DNA of 64,000 nucleotides from Colletes latitarsis (lineage: Eukaryota > Arthropoda > Insecta > Hymenoptera > Colletidae), in assembly GCF_051014445.1 (NCBI RefSeq), contig NC_135142.1:10372001-10436000 (forward strand), read 5' to 3'. The first letter of the stretch is position 1. Each line of letters begins with the position of its first letter. The notes below the pieces were generated by a model. The model did no database searches. It saw only the letters and a list, made by a program, of their open reading frames with translations, and was not told the DNA's origin. This document shows positions 35,653 through 49,930 of the stretch, piece by piece. Both the position numbers and the translations under genes were made by a program.

Positions 35653-37183
35653 TTAAAATGAACATAGCAACGATTTAATGTTAATCATTACATTACCAAT
35701 CTTTCCAGATATTAGTTTAAAACCATCACCAACTTTAATATCAACCGGGTTTTGTAGATTTTTGGATTCATAAAAGTACTCATCTGTGTTTATTATGTGA
35801 TCTGAGCAACCACTATCTAGTAGCCATTTAATATTTCTACTTCTTCTATTTTGCTACTTTTCATTACTTCAACCTTGAATGAATTGTAATTTCTACTGTC
35901 ATCTAGACTCGAATTTCCAGCCACTTTTCTATCGTGTCTATTTTGTATATGTTTGAAAAGGTTGCCTTTTGTAATAATTATTAAAGTTTTCTGGGCAGTA
36001 ACGTTGGATGTGCCCTGACTTATTACACTGACTTAACATACCGCTTCAGTAGTCGTTGCACTGCTATGCTGATTATCCTTTGAATTGAGATACTTGTTCT
36101 GATTGCGTTGTACGTGTCGAAACCTATGACCTCTAGGATTTTTAGTTAAATTTGAACTAAACGTGCGAGTGTAATTTCTGCTGTACTCAAAGTAGTAACT
36201 TTTACCGTTTCTCTTTTGATACTCTAACAGTAATTTAGATTTTACATACTCAACTGTTTTCTCCTTCGTTGGCAGTGCATCAATAATATCAACAATACGT
36301 GAGAAGTTAACGTTAATAACAGATAATTCAATTTATCCTCTTCATTCACAGTCTCACCAGTATTTTTGAGCCTATTTATATGCGTTTCAAATTCGTTAAA
36401 GAAGTCACTTGGATTTTCACCTTCTTTCATTTTTAATTCTAACAATCTTCTTTTACACAATAGCTTTACTGCACTGTTTTTAACTAGATAAATTTCGTCA
36501 AGCTTTGCAATCATATTTTTCGCAGTCGTTTCTGATATTATTAATTCTAACTGAGTGTTTGAAATACTGTTTACGATGTAACTTTTTGCTTTAATTTCCT
36601 TTTTTATTCCAATCTTCGACTCTTATTTCAGCCGGTCTTTCATCATGTAGAATAACCTCGTTACAGTCTTTCATTTCTAAAAATAAATTTAGCCTGAATT
36701 TCCAGTTCCATAAAATATTTGTAACATGAAATCGTCCTTTTTTTCACTTGCCATGCTTCTATCTTAGGTTATCTTCCTTTCACAACTAAATTTCTTTTCT
36801 TTACTGTTAACGAACAAACCACGGACCTCTGCTACCATGTTAAAATACTGTTTATATTATTTATTATAATGAATCTTGTTACAAAACAAACACACTTATT
36901 TTCCATTGTGAAAAGAAAACTTAAAAACTAAAAGAACATTCCTCGACGTGTGCTTCTCTCACAAACACACACACACACTCCTAAACACTAAAGAAACTAA
37001 CGAATTTTAAGTCATATTTCTAACAATAACAGTAACAGTTTATAAAAAAATAACGAATTTCCACAGATGCATAGAAATGCATATCAATAATGTACTGAAT
37101 TAGGCGAATCGAATAATGTATAACTCACCCCGATCCGTGAACGGGCCTAGCGTTTGCTAGGAATGTTCCATAACTTTTCAACA
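35653..37183 (-). mobile_element. Copia-type LTR plus gag-protease remnant, copy 4
   Basis: LTR at 36838-37183, primer site 36826-36837, decayed gag-protease 35653-36754, with the same breaks as the other copies. Confidence 0.8.
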
Positions 37184-37723
37184 AAGTCTAAAATTTTTCC
37201 CAAGGGTTTTTGAATACCTATACACTGTATAGATATCCTGTTTCCTTCAACCGAACGACACGTGTCCCTAAAAAATATATTTTTAAAGTAAGTCGGTCAA
37301 GTAGGAAGAATATTCAGATATTTAAGAATATGAATGTATTGGTAAAAATATCCATTCCTCTTACCTTTATGTCCTGTGTATTGGATAATATAGATTTACA
37401 TACTTTTACCGCTGAATTCGAAATTCTGAACTAAACATAGGTACAGGACTCGTCAAAACCGTTTTTCATTCTTTTTATAGTTTTATCTGTTTTCCAAAAA
37501 ACAACCAATTAAATTAAGTTGCAAGAATGCAAAAGCGATAAAACTTACAGAGGCTTTAAATGTTTACTTAAGACTTTGCCTTTTGTAAAAACCGGCGATA
37601 TTGACTGTGTGTGTGTGTGTGTAAATCGTCGTACGTTCGTGCCCGGTGCAGTAAAACACGTGCATCGATCTAAGTTACGTACGTTCCTCACGTGCCACTT
37701 TCTCAATCTATACTTTTAAATAA

Positions 37724-37871
37724 AAATTTTCGATGAGGTGCATTTGTAGCTATTACGTGTAGCATCATGAGCAAACGCTTAGAAAATCACTCCTACTCCT
37801 CATTTGGACAGAATTTTTACTTTCATGATTATAGCGAAAAGTCGTTTTCCTGCTCGGGGAACACATATGTA
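37724..37871 (+). repeat. Lone diverged 148-bp satellite monomer, copy 4
   Basis: Same monomer as at 8207-8354, with the gcaaacgctt variant shared with copy 3. Confidence 0.88.
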
Positions 37872-39250
37872 CAGGGTGTTCGGCCACCCCTGGGAAAAAT
37901 TTTAATGGGGGATTCTAGATGCCAAAATACGAAAATACAGACGAAAATCAAGAATACCAATTTGTTGATAGAGGCTACGTTAAAAAGTTATTAACAATTA
38001 AACTAAAAAATTTCAAATCGTTCTGGAAAAATTGTTATCGGTTGCGGGAGTCAATTACAATCATTTTTGGTGAATACACATACCTCCGAAATCTTACCCA
38101 CTTTCGAGATAAAAATTCGAGAATGTGTGAAATTTGTTCGATGGAAAAGAAAAATTTCAAATCGTTTTGGAAAAATTATCTTCGGTTGCGGGGGTTACTT
38201 ACAACCATTTTGGGTGAATCGTCATATCCCCCTAATCATGCGCATTTTCGAGAAAGAAATTCAGTACGGGCGGAACTTTAAACGTTAACAACTTTTTAAT
38301 AAAGCCTCCATTAACAAATTGGTATTCTTGATTTTCGTCTTACTTTGGTCTCTAGAATCCCCTGGGAGAAATTGTAATGGGAGATTCTAGAGGTTAAAGT
38401 AGAACGAAAATCAAGAATACCAATTTGTTGATGGAGTAATACGATACTAAACAAAGTTATTGACGTTTAAAGTTCCGCTCTTACTTTCGAATTTTTTTCT
38501 CGAAAATGCGCAGGATTTCGTATGTGGTATGTCTATTCACCGAAAATAATTGTAATTGACCCCCGAAACCGAAAGTAATTTTTTCAGAACGATTTGAAAT
38601 TTTCTTTTTCTTTCGTCGAAAAATTTAGGCACTGCCTGTCGATTTTTCTTAAAAATTCCTTTCTGATTTTTATTCAGTTTGTAAAATAGTTGTTTAATAA
38701 TACTCTTTGTGTAGGTACCCATGAGCTCTACTCGCGAAAAAAAAACGTTTCATTGGAATATATTCACTATTCACTATATCAGTAGGAGTTGCGGGGGCTG
38801 TTTGAAAATTTGACCAGTTATATGGGATTTTTCTCACTTTACGGGGTCAAGGAACAACTTTTCCAACATCTCTACATATTCTCCATTAAAATATGCGTTG
38901 TGTTGCTGTTTGAAACATTAAAATCGTTCGATCCGGCTGTCGACCAAAAAAAAAAAATGCTTGTTACTGACCCCTGCAACGAAAACTAATTCTTCCAAGA
39001 CGATTCGAAATTCTTTTTTACTTGAATTTTTTTTGTCGAAACTGAGTAGGATTTCGGGGGTACGATTCTAACTGACCTCCGCGACCAACAATAATTTTTT
39101 CAGAACGATTTGAAATTTTTTTATTTAATGTTATTAATAACTACTTTTTAACGAAACCTCAGTCGAAAAATTGATATTCTTAATTTTCGTCTTATTTTGG
39201 CTTCTAGAATCTCCCATTAAAATTTTTCCCAGGTGTGGCCAAACACCCTG
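37872..39250. mobile_element. Compound CAGGGTGTT-type inverted-repeat element, fourth complete copy
   Basis: Same 1379-bp block, with internal hairpin at 38305-38436. It shares 'cgggagtc' (near 38049) with the preceding copy. Confidence 0.8.
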
Positions 39251-39314
39251 TATATATTAAATCAATATTAATGAAATTACACCTTGACCGAATTCATTTC
39301 AATCCCCACACTAA

Positions 39315-40523
39315 TACATATATTGTGTGTATGTACCATAAATGGTCGAGAATGGAGTCACCTTTCCTATACTGGTATTATTAGATGGTCGCAGGTCCTG
39401 CATAAATTTCAATTTACATAATTTTTGTTTTGAGTAAACTCATTTTACTTTTTTGTATATTATTACCTAATGCAACTCATATTTTCCAGCCATGCGATGT
39501 AGGAATATTTAGACGATTAAAAGTTGCATGGCGAAGGGTAGTGCAGGAACATAGACAAAGTACGTAGGTAGACTAAACCCATTACGAAGGTGAATTTCGC
39601 ACCAATATATCATACCATATATAAATTCCATGAAGAAGGAAATGCTTTTAAAGCTTGTGGTGGCCTATGACCGTTTAACTCAAATACAATTTACTAGACA
39701 AAACGTATTTCAGAAAGAAGAAAATAAATTAGAATTCATGTCGCCAGATGAAACTGACATCAATGACAGCAATATAGGTAGTTTTACATAGCATTCAAGA
39801 GCATATTCCAGATGATCTGAGAGGGGAACAATTTTCTTTTCTATATAGAAAATATTAAAATACAATCGGGACACAACTAAGACACAACACAAGACACAAC
39901 TCGCAGAGAGAAAGCACTGCTGATGTTCAACGCAGTGCAGTTCATAGTAACAGTAAAACCAATACCAGTGTAGAAGACTAATTTAACAACGTTTCGCTAG
40001 AAGAAACTAATATATGATATACTGATCATTAATTAACTTTAATATTTCATGACAATGATGCTTTTACTTTTTTCTAATGGGAATTGTTTTGTTTCCGATG
40101 GTACTGAAATCAAACTACATTAATTCTACAACGTTACTTTACTTATTTTCTCGTAAAGACAAAGATTCTTCAGAATCTATTCTGGATAAACATTATCAAC
40201 ATTATCAAAAGATTGAAAAAACAACAAAGAAAAGAAAAGAAAAGAAAAGAAAAGAAATATAGAAAGAGTGTGTGCAATCAAAGTTACATCAAAGACATGA
40301 AAATAGGCTCAGCTTGAAAAAATAGAAGCAATTGATAACCAGGAAAAAGAAAAACAAAGAATGAAAGAAGAACGATTAGAAAAGAAAAAAACAAGCCGAG
40401 AAATTAAAAGAAGAAAAGCTATTGAAAAAAGAAAGAAAAACAGAAAAATGAAAAGGAAAAGGAGAAAGAAAAGCAAGACGAAGAGAAGGAGAAATGTAAA
40501 ACTCAAACTAAAAATAAAAATAA
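39315..40523 (+). pseudogene. Pogo/Tigger-like transposase remnant, copy 5
   Basis: Same decayed block and same breaks as at 1017-2225; no difference that changes its interpretation. Confidence 0.75.
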
Positions 40524-40972
40524 AGTTAAGAACGTGAAAAGAAAATAATAAATAATATTATTGTGTTGTTTTTACAGGGTGAATGTAGTAACTGAACCAG
40601 GTGGTTATGACTATGCAACATTTTTATTAGCATCTTTTTCAAACTCCACTTGGAACAACACTGTACGTATGTATGTATGGGATTATCAGGAACCGTGTTT
40701 GTTCGTTAATCGGCACACTCGTATTTATTTCGTTAAACACAGTCACACCTACTACGTACTTTTCTTCAATCTTTCTCTCTTCCGTGCTGTCTTTTCTCGC
40801 TTTCTGGGTTATTCACCCATCAGCTGTTCGGCCGTACGCTCGCCGCGTGTTGACGGCTTTTTCGGCGGTAACCGTCTTCGCTCGTGCAAGCTCGTGGACA
40901 GCGAACGATTCGCTGTACGGCCAAAAATTCGTGCGCGATTTAATAATTTTCAACTGCACGGTTCCCTACATA

Positions 40973-41651
40973 CAGGGTGTTCGGCCATCCATGGGAAAAA
41001 TTTTAATGGGGGATTCTAGAGGTAAAAATAAGACGAAAATCAAGAATACCAATTAGTTGATGGAGGCACTGTTAAAAAGTTATTAATGTTTAAAGTTCCG
41101 CTCGTACTGAATTTTTTTCTCGAAAATGCGCAAGATTTCGGGGGTATGTCTATACATAAAAAATGATTGTCACCGACCCTCGCAACTGAAAATAATTTTT
41201 CACAGAACGATTTGAAATCTTTTTTTTTCATCGAAAAATATAGGCACCCGATTAGATTTTCGGTAAGGAATTTTTTCCTCGAAAGTGCGTAGGATTTCGG
41301 GGGTATGTGTAATGACCAAAAATGATTGTAATTGACCCCTGCAACCGAAAATAATTTTTTTAGAAAAATTTTTGAAAAATTTGTTTTTCGCCGAAAAATA
41401 TCAACACATACTCGAATTTTTTTCTCGAAACTGAGTAGGATTTCGAATATATGTCTATTCACTGAAAATGCTTGTAATTGACCTCCGCAGCCGAAAATAA
41501 TTTTTCCGGAACGATTTGAAATTTTTGAATTTAATTGTTAATAACTTTTTAACGAAGCCTCCATCAACAAATTGGTATTCTTGATTTTCGTCTTAGTTTG
41601 GCCTCTAGAATCTCCTATTAAAATGTTTCTCAGGGCTGGCCGAACACCCTG
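40973..41651. mobile_element. CAGGGTGTT-type element, copy 5
   Basis: Same 679-bp element and TA flanks as at 2675-3353. Confidence 0.85.
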
Positions 41652-41678
41652 TATACTACTATGTTGGTTTGTTCCGGT

Positions 41679-42365
41679 TTGAATCACGCAGTAATGTGGG
41701 CCCACAAAGAAGCAGTCAATTAAACCTGATTTCGATCAATATTTTAGAGGATAACACCGGTTAGGTCTGGGTCAGGTCTGGGTTATGCCCGCATCTGGCT
41801 CATGATTATGCGTTCTTCGCATACTTGTTGGCCAGATCCTGGGTTTTTTTCGGGTTTGAATCACGTAGTAATGTGGTACCACACAGTAACAGTCAATTAA
41901 ACCTGGATTCGGCCAGTATTTTAGAGGATAACACCGGTTAGGTCTGGGTTAGGTCTGGGATATGCCCGCATCTGGCTCATGATTTTGCCTTCTTCGCATA
42001 CTTGTTGGCCAGATCCTGGGTTTTTTTCGTGTTTGAATCACGTAGTAATGTGGTAACACACTGAAGCAGTCAATTAAACCTGGTTTCGATCAATATTTTA
42101 GAGGATAACACCGGTTAGGTCTGGGTTAGGTCTGGGATGTGCGCGCATCTGGCTTATACTTTCGCCTTTTTCGCATACTTGTTGGCCAGATCCTGGGTTT
42201 TTTTCGTGTTTGAATCACGTAGTAATGTGGTACCACACTGAAGCAGTCAATTAAACCTGGTTTCGATCAATATTTTAGAGGATAACACCGGTTAGGTCTT
42301 GGTTAGGTCTGGGTTATACCAGCATCTGGCTCATGATTTTGCCTTCTTCGCATACGTGTTGGCCA
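41679..42365 (+). repeat. 177-bp satellite array, 4 monomers
   Basis: Starts at 41679, 41856, 42033 and 42210; types A B C/D E. The third monomer switches from C to D at its telomere-like 11-mer pair, and so represents a C-to-D deletion joint. Confidence 0.95.
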
Positions 42366-43942
42366 CGTGTTGACGATAAAACTGTAAGATAAAGGATGAA
42401 TTAAGTTCCAAGTTCCTAAAATTTTCCAAATCATAGATTTAAAAATGATTTAGATATTTACATGATTTTAGTGTGGGTATTTATACAAGTATGTAAATCT
42501 CTATTTATGCATAACATGTTACCCCTAAATGGGCAAGTTAATGAATTATATACATGTTAATTGTATAATAATAACCCTTTGTTCCTCATAAAAATTCACA
42601 ACTGAATTGCTATCATTCTAAAAAAATCCATCCCAAAATATATTATCAAAACTAGTAATAAATTATTTGAACAAGGTGATAACAGATTTGAAATATTTAA
42701 TAAAATTTAAATACCAGATATTGATAGTATTAATAAAATATAATATTAATACTATTTTGACACTGTTATTTGATTTTAATATTAATTATAGATACTTTGA
42801 TTATTGATTTATTAAAACATAAAGTTAATGAAGTCCCAGTAGATTATAAATATTTTAAAGAGCATGAATTAGCATAGAATTTCATAAAAAATTTGATGAG
42901 TGATAGAAGTAACTTGAATAATCTGAATTTTGTAGCTTTTACTATATCTTTGGATATGGAATCACAGATTCATTTTATTAATAAAAATAGAGATAGTACT
43001 GATGATTTACTCAGACTCGTTAAAGTAAGTGGGCCAAGTGGGAAGAATATTAAGATAGATGGATAGATATTGGTAAAAGTATACTTCTTGTCCTTATATA
43101 GGAAATCTTTAATATTACAAATAAACTCTTTCTGTAAAATCTTGAACTTATCATTATAATTTATAGAATTAAAGTCAACGCATCTAATAATGAAAGTGAA
43201 CTGAAGTATTTTATAGACTTGTCAAGAACGTTTTTTGGTATATTCCTAGCAAACGACCCGTTCAACGATCGGGATGAGTTATACGTAATTCGATTCGTCT
43301 AATTCAGTATATTATTTCATTAGTATATGCATTTCATTATCTGCGGAAATTCGGTATTTTTACAAAGTAACTAAGTATTTTAAATATATTCTGATAGGTT
43401 CACAGGTGGAAACAAGTGACTGTCGTTACCTGTGTTCAAAATGCCAGCTAGTAAAATGCTAATTTGTTAACAATAACATTTGTTGAATGAAATTTCTGCT
43501 ATTTCTGCAAATATCTCATTGAATAAATCACCATCTTTCTATTATATATACATTTACTAAATACATAATGGCTCAGGTATCCAATGAAGTTACTCTTATT
43601 GGAAATATAAAATATTGATAGTATTATATGTTAGAAAAAAGTGGTGTCTTCAATTTAATTCATGTAAGCATCAGTAATGAGATCTTGAAAATTGACGCTG
43701 TGATTAATTTTCAAATGGCCTCTGTGCCATTATTTCTACAACAAAATGTTGATTCATCAGTCTCTATCTACTCTACCCTTCCACAATTGCTGCGCAGTAT
43801 TTTTATTTAATGTTAGTTATATAATATATCACGACATTGCTCATAATTATACGTTAGCATATATGGTAATTTTAAAACAATATCTGTAACTGAGTTTGTT
43901 TTTAGAAAACCACGTTCTTTGCTTTTCAAATATCTTTATATA

Positions 43943-44304
43943 ATGCAATGGCTTTTAAAAACTAAGGGTATAAACATCTCACCGTAAACCGTAAATAGTT
44001 TACATTTTAAAGATCCAGAAACAGGCGCTCATACGAATAAAACAGAAACTACGTGGAAGCATAGTAAACACTTTTTGCCTGAATATTGTCGGTTAGTATT
44101 TGCAGTTCCACACGTTTTTTAATATGTTTTTCTAACATATAATACAAAATAATAAATATTATATTTTCTATTTTCAGCAAAAAAGATAATTTCATTGGGT
44201 ACTTAAGCCATTACGTGTTTTATAAACCTTCCAAGCAAGGAAAGGATGATTTATTTAATCAGTTCTTAAAAGAAATTTCAGAAATTTCATTTGATGATGA
44301 TTGA
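43943..44304 (+). pseudogene. Merlin/IS1595-like transposase remnant, copy 5
   Basis: Same two exons (43943-44091 and 44178-44304), intron and TAA as in copy 1. Confidence 0.78.
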
Positions 44305-44610
44305 TTCTGTAAAAAATCAAAATATACCAGACTTAGATGATAATGAAATTTAATAATAAAAACAAGTTAAGCCAACGTACTGCGTGCAATAGTAATTTAC
44401 TATATATTGTAAACACTGTCAGCGGCGGGGAGACATTTTTTACTGTTGCTGCATGTACTGTCTACATACCTGGTTTTAATACTGTCCACCTGACCGACTC
44501 GTGGAAGTTCTATGCCTAAAAAAATGATTTTTATGCATCATACAAATTCTTCTACAAATTCCCATTTGACAATGTAGAATAGATCCAATTAGATAAATTA
44601 TTTATAATTT

Positions 44611-46141
44611 TTAAAATGAACATAGCAACGATTTAATGTTAATCATTACATTACCAATCTTTCCAGATATTAGTTTAAAACCATCACCAACTTTAATATC
44701 AACCGGGTTTTGTAGATTTTTGGATTCATAAAAGTACTCATCTGTGTTTATTATGTGATCTGAGCAACCACTATCTAGTAGCCATTTAATATTTCTACTT
44801 CTTCTATTTTGCTACTTTTCATTACTTCAACCTTGAATGAATTGTAATTTCTACTGTCATCTAGACTCGAATTTCCAGCCACTTTTCTATCGTGTCTATT
44901 TTGTATATGTTTGAAAAGGTTGCCTTTTGTAATAATTATTAAAGTTTTCTGGGCAGTAACGTTGGATGTGCCCTGACTTATTACACTGACTTAACATACC
45001 GCTTCAGTAGTCGTTGCACTGCTATGCTGATTATCCTTTGAATTGAGATACTTGTTCTGATTGCGTTGTACGTGTCGAAACCTATGACCTCTAGGATTTT
45101 TAGTTAAATTTGAACTAAACGTGCGAGTGTAATTTCTGCTGTACTCAAAGTAGTAACTTTTACCGTTTCTCTTTTGATACTCTAACAGTAATTTAGATTT
45201 TACATACTCAACTGTTTTCTCCTTCGTTGGCAGTGCATCAATAATATCAACAATACGTGAGAAGTTAACGTTAATAACAGATAATTCAATTTATCCTCTT
45301 TATTCACAGTCTCACCAGTATTTTTGAGCCTATTTATATGCGTTTCAAATTCGTTAAAGAAGTCACTTGGATTTTCACCTTCTTTCATTTTTAATTCTAA
45401 CAATCTTCTTTTACACAATAGCTTTACTGCACTGTTTTTAACTAGATAAATTTCGTCAAGCTTTGCAATCATATTTTTCGCAGTCGTTTCTGATATTATT
45501 AATTCTAACTGAGTGTTTGAAATACTGTTTACGATGTAACTTTTTGCTTTAATTTCCTTTTTTATTCCAATCTTCGACTCTTATTTCAGCCGGTCTTTCA
45601 TCATGTAGAATAACCTCGTTACAGTCTTTCATTTCTAAAAATAAATTTAGCCTGAATTTCCAGTTCCATAAAATATTTGTAACATGAAATCGTCCTTTTT
45701 TTCACTTGCCATGCTTCTATCTTAGGTTATCTTCCTTTCACAACTAAATTTCTTTTCTTTACTGTTAACGAACAAACCACGGACCTCTGCTACCATGTTA
45801 AAATACTGTTTATATTATTTATTATAATGAATCTTGTTACAAAACAAACACACTTATTTTCCATTGTGAAAAGAAAACTTAAAAACTAAAAGAACATTCC
45901 TCGACGTGTGCTTCTCTCACAAACACACACACACACTCCTAAACACTAAAGAAACTAACGAATTTTAAGTCATATTTCTAACAATAACAGTAACAGTTTA
46001 TAAAAAAATAACGAATTTCCACAGATGCATAGAAATGCATATCAATAATGTACTGAATTAGGCGAATCGAATAATGTATAACTCACCCCGATCCGTGAAC
46101 GGGCCTAGCGTTTGCTAGGAATGTTCCATAACTTTTCAACA
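44611..46141 (-). mobile_element. Copia-type LTR plus gag-protease remnant, copy 5
   Basis: LTR at 45796-46141, primer site 45784-45795, decayed gag-protease 44611-45712. Private change near 45300 (Glu to Lys in the gag segment). Confidence 0.8.
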
Positions 46142-46681
46142 AAGTCTAAAATTTTTCCCAAGGGTTTTTGAATACCTATACACTGTATAGATATCCTGTT
46201 TCCTTCAACCGAACGACACGTGTCCCTAAAAAATATATTTTTAAAGTAAGTCGGTCAAGTAGGAAGAATATTCAGATATTTAAGAATATGAATGTATTGG
46301 TAAAAATATCCATTCCTCTTACCTTTATGTCCTGTGTATTGGATAATATAGATTTACATACTTTTACCGCTGAATTCGAAATTCTGAACTAAACATAGGT
46401 ACAGGACTCGTCAAAACCGTTTTTCATTCTTTTTATAGTTTTATCTGTTTTCCAAAAAACAACCAATTAAATTAAGTTGCAAGAATGCAAAAGCGATAAA
46501 ACTTACAGAGGCTTTAAATGTTTACTTAAGACTTTGCCTTTTGTAAAAACCGGCGATATTGACTGTGTGTGTGTGTGTGTAAATCGTCGTACGTTCGTGC
46601 CCGGTGCAGTAAAACACGTGCATCGATCTAAGTTACGTACGTTCCTCACGTGCCACTTTCTCAATCTATACTTTTAAATAA

Positions 46682-46829
46682 AAATTTTCGATGAGGTGCA
46701 TTTGTAGCTATTACGTGTAGCATCATGAGCAAACTCTTAGAAAATCACTCCTACACCTCATTTGGACAGAATTTTTACTTTCATGATTATAGCGAAAAGT
46801 CGTTTTCCTGCTCGGGGAACACATATGTA
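46682..46829 (+). repeat. Lone diverged 148-bp satellite monomer, copy 5
   Basis: Same monomer as at 8207-8354, with a private A (ctacacctc) near 46753. Confidence 0.88.
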
Positions 46830-48208
46830 CAGGGTGTTCGGCCACCCCTGGGAAAAATTTTAATGGGGGATTCTAGATGCCAAAATACGAAAATACAGAC
46901 GAAAATCAAGAATACCAATTTGTTGATAGAGGCTACGTTAAAAAGTTATTAACAATTAAACTAAAAAATTTCAAATCGTTCTGGAAAAATTGTTATCGGT
47001 TGCGGGGGTCAATTACAATCATTTTTGGTGAATACACATACCTCCGAAATCTTACCCACTTTCGAGATAAAAATTCGAGAATGTGTGAAATTTGTTCGAT
47101 GGAAAAGAAAAATTTCAAATCGTTTTGGAAAAATTATCTTCGGTTGCGGGGGTTACTTACAACCATTTTGGGTGAATCGTCATATCCCCCTAATCATGCG
47201 CATTTTCGAGAAAGAAATTCAGTACGGGCGGAACTTTAAACGTTAACAACTTTTTAATAAAGCCTCCATTAACAAATTGGTATTCTTGATTTTCGTCTTA
47301 CTTTGGTCTCTAGAATCCCCTGGGAGAAATTGTAATGGGAGATTCTAGAGGTTAAAGTAGAACGAAAATCAAGAATACCAATTTGTTGATGGAGTAATAC
47401 GATACTAAACAAAGTTATTGACGTTTAAAGTTCCGCTCTTACTTTCGAATTTTTTTCTCGAAAATGCGCAGGATTTCGTATGTGGTATGTCTATTCACCG
47501 AAAATAATTGTAATTGACCCCCGAAACCGAAAGTAATTTTTTCAGAACGATTTGAAATTTTCTTTTTCTTTCGTCGAAAAATTTAGGCACTGCCTGTCGA
47601 TTTTTCTTAAAAATTCCTTTCTGATTTTTATTCAGTTTGTAAAATAGTTGTTTAATAATACTCTTTGTGTAGGTACCCATGAGCTCTACTCGCGAAAAAA
47701 AAACGTTTCATTGGAATATATTCACTATTCACTATATCAGTAGGAGTTGCGGGGGCTGTTTGAAAATTTGACCAGTTATATGGGATTTTTCTCACTTTAC
47801 GGGGTCAAGGAACAACTTTTCCAACATCTCTACATATTCTCCATTAAAATATGCGTTGTGTTGCTGTTTGAAACATTAAAATCGTTCGATCCGGCTGTCG
47901 ACCAAAAAAAAAAAATGCTTGTTACTGACCCCTGCAACGAAAACTAATTCTTCCAAGACGATTCGAAATTCTTTTTTACTTGAATTTTTTTTGTCGAAAC
48001 TGAGTAGGATTTCGGGGGTACGATTCTAACTGACCTCCGCGACCAACAATAATTTTTTCAGAACGATTTGAAATTTTTTTATTTAATGTTATTAATAACT
48101 ACTTTTTAACGAAACCTCAGTCGAAAAATTGATATTCTTAATTTTCGTCTTATTTTGGCTTCTAGAATCTCCCATTAAAATTTTTCCCAGGTGTGGCCAA
48201 ACACCCTG
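46830..48208. mobile_element. Compound CAGGGTGTT-type inverted-repeat element, fifth complete copy
   Basis: Same 1379-bp block, with internal hairpin at 47263-47394. No further copy follows, because macrosatellite copy 6 runs into the 148-bp satellite just before this element would start. Confidence 0.8.
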
Positions 48209-48272
48209 TATATATTAAATCAATATTAATGAAATTACACCTTGACCGAATTCATTTCAATCCCCACACTAA

Positions 48273-49481
48273 TACATATATTGTGTGTATGTACCATAAA
48301 TGGTCGAGAATGGAGTCACCTTTCCTATACTGGTATTATTAGATGGTCGCAGGTCCTGCATAAATTTCAATTTACATAATTTTTGTTTTGAGTAAACTCA
48401 TTTTACTTTTTTGTATATTATTACCTAATGCAACTCATATTTTCCAGCCATGCGATGTAGGAATATTTAGACGATTAAAAGTTGCATGGCGAAGGGTAGT
48501 GCAGGAACATAGACAAAGTACGTAGGTAGACTAAACCCATTACGAAGGTGAATTTCGCACCAATATATCATACCATATATAAATTCCATGAAGAAGGAAA
48601 TGCTTTTAAAGCTTGTGGTGGCCTATGACCGTTTAACTCAAATACAATTTACTAGACAAAACGTATTTCAGAAAGAAGAAAATAAATTAGAATTCATGTC
48701 GCCAGATGAAACTGACATCAATGACAGCAATATAGGTAGTTTTACATAGCATTCAAGAGCATATTCCAGATGATCTGAGAGGGGAACAATTTTCTTTTCT
48801 ATATAGAAAATATTAAAATACAATCGGGACACAACTAAGACACAACACAAGACACAACTCGCAGAGAGAAAGCACTGCTGATGTTCAACGCAGTGCAGTT
48901 CATAGTAACAGTAAAACCAATACCAGTGTAGAAGACTAATTTAACAACGTTTCGCTAGAAGAAACTAATATATGATATACTGATCATTAATTAACTTTAA
49001 TATTTCATGACAATGATGCTTTTACTTTTTTCTAATGGGAATTGTTTTGTTTCCGATGGTACTGAAATCAAACTACATTAATTCTACAACGTTACTTTAC
49101 TTATTTTCTCGTAAAGACAAAGATTCTTCAGAATCTATTCTGGATAAACATTATCAACATTATCAAAAGATTGAAAAAACAACAAAGAAAAGAAAAGAAA
49201 AGAAAAGAAAAGAAATATAGAAAGAGTGTGTGCAATCAAAGTTACATCAAAGACATGAAAATAGGCTCAGCTTGAAAAAATAGAAGCAATTGATAACCAG
49301 GAAAAAGAAAAACAAAGAATGAAAGAAGAACGATTAGAAAAGAAAAAAACAAGCCGAGAAATTAAAAGAAGAAAAGCTATTGAAAAAAGAAAGAAAAACA
49401 GAAAAATGAAAAGGAAAAGGAGAAAGAAAAGCAAGACGAAGAGAAGGAGAAATGTAAAACTCAAACTAAAAATAAAAATAA
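48273..49481 (+). pseudogene. Pogo/Tigger-like transposase remnant, copy 6
   Basis: Same decayed block and same breaks as at 1017-2225; no difference that changes its interpretation. Confidence 0.75.
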
Positions 49482-49930
49482 AGTTAAGAACGTGAAAAGA
49501 AAATAATAAATAATATTATTGTGTTGTTTTTACAGGGTGAATGTAGTAACTGAACCAGGTGGTTATGACTATGCAACATTTTTATTAGCATCTTTTTCAA
49601 ACTCCACTTGGAACAACACTGTACGTATGTATGTATGGGATTATCAGGAACCGTGTTTGTTCGTTAATCGGCACACTCGTATTTATTTCGTTAAACACAG
49701 TCACACCTACTACGTACTTTTCTTCAATCTTTCTCTCTTCCGTGCTGTCTTTTCTCGCTTTCTGGGTTATTCACCCATCAGCTGTTCGGCCGTACGCTCG
49801 CCGCGTGTTGACGGCTTTTTCGGCGGTAACCGTCTTCGCTCGTGCAAGCTCGTGGACAGCGAACGATTCGCTGTACGGCCAAAAATTCGTGCGCGATTTA
49901 ATAATTTTCAACTGCACGGTTCCCTACATA

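Larger units (their letters stand above)
28635..38298 (+). repeat. Macrosatellite copy 4 (9664 bp)
   Basis: Fourth tandem copy, with an 8271-bp core and eight 177-bp monomers. The last five monomers of its array match the order and private variants of part of the copy 3 array, and the unique part shares the copy 3 variants near 37779 and 38049. This supports descent from a common copy or gene conversion between the two. Confidence 0.97.
38299..47256 (+). repeat. Macrosatellite copy 5 (8958 bp)
   Basis: Fifth tandem copy, with an 8271-bp core and four 177-bp monomers. Private changes include 'cctctttattc' near 45300 in the gag remnant (Glu to Lys in the decayed frame) and 'ctacacctc' near 46753 in the lone 148-bp-type monomer. 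Otherwise it is collinear with the other copies without a net indel. Confidence 0.97.
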
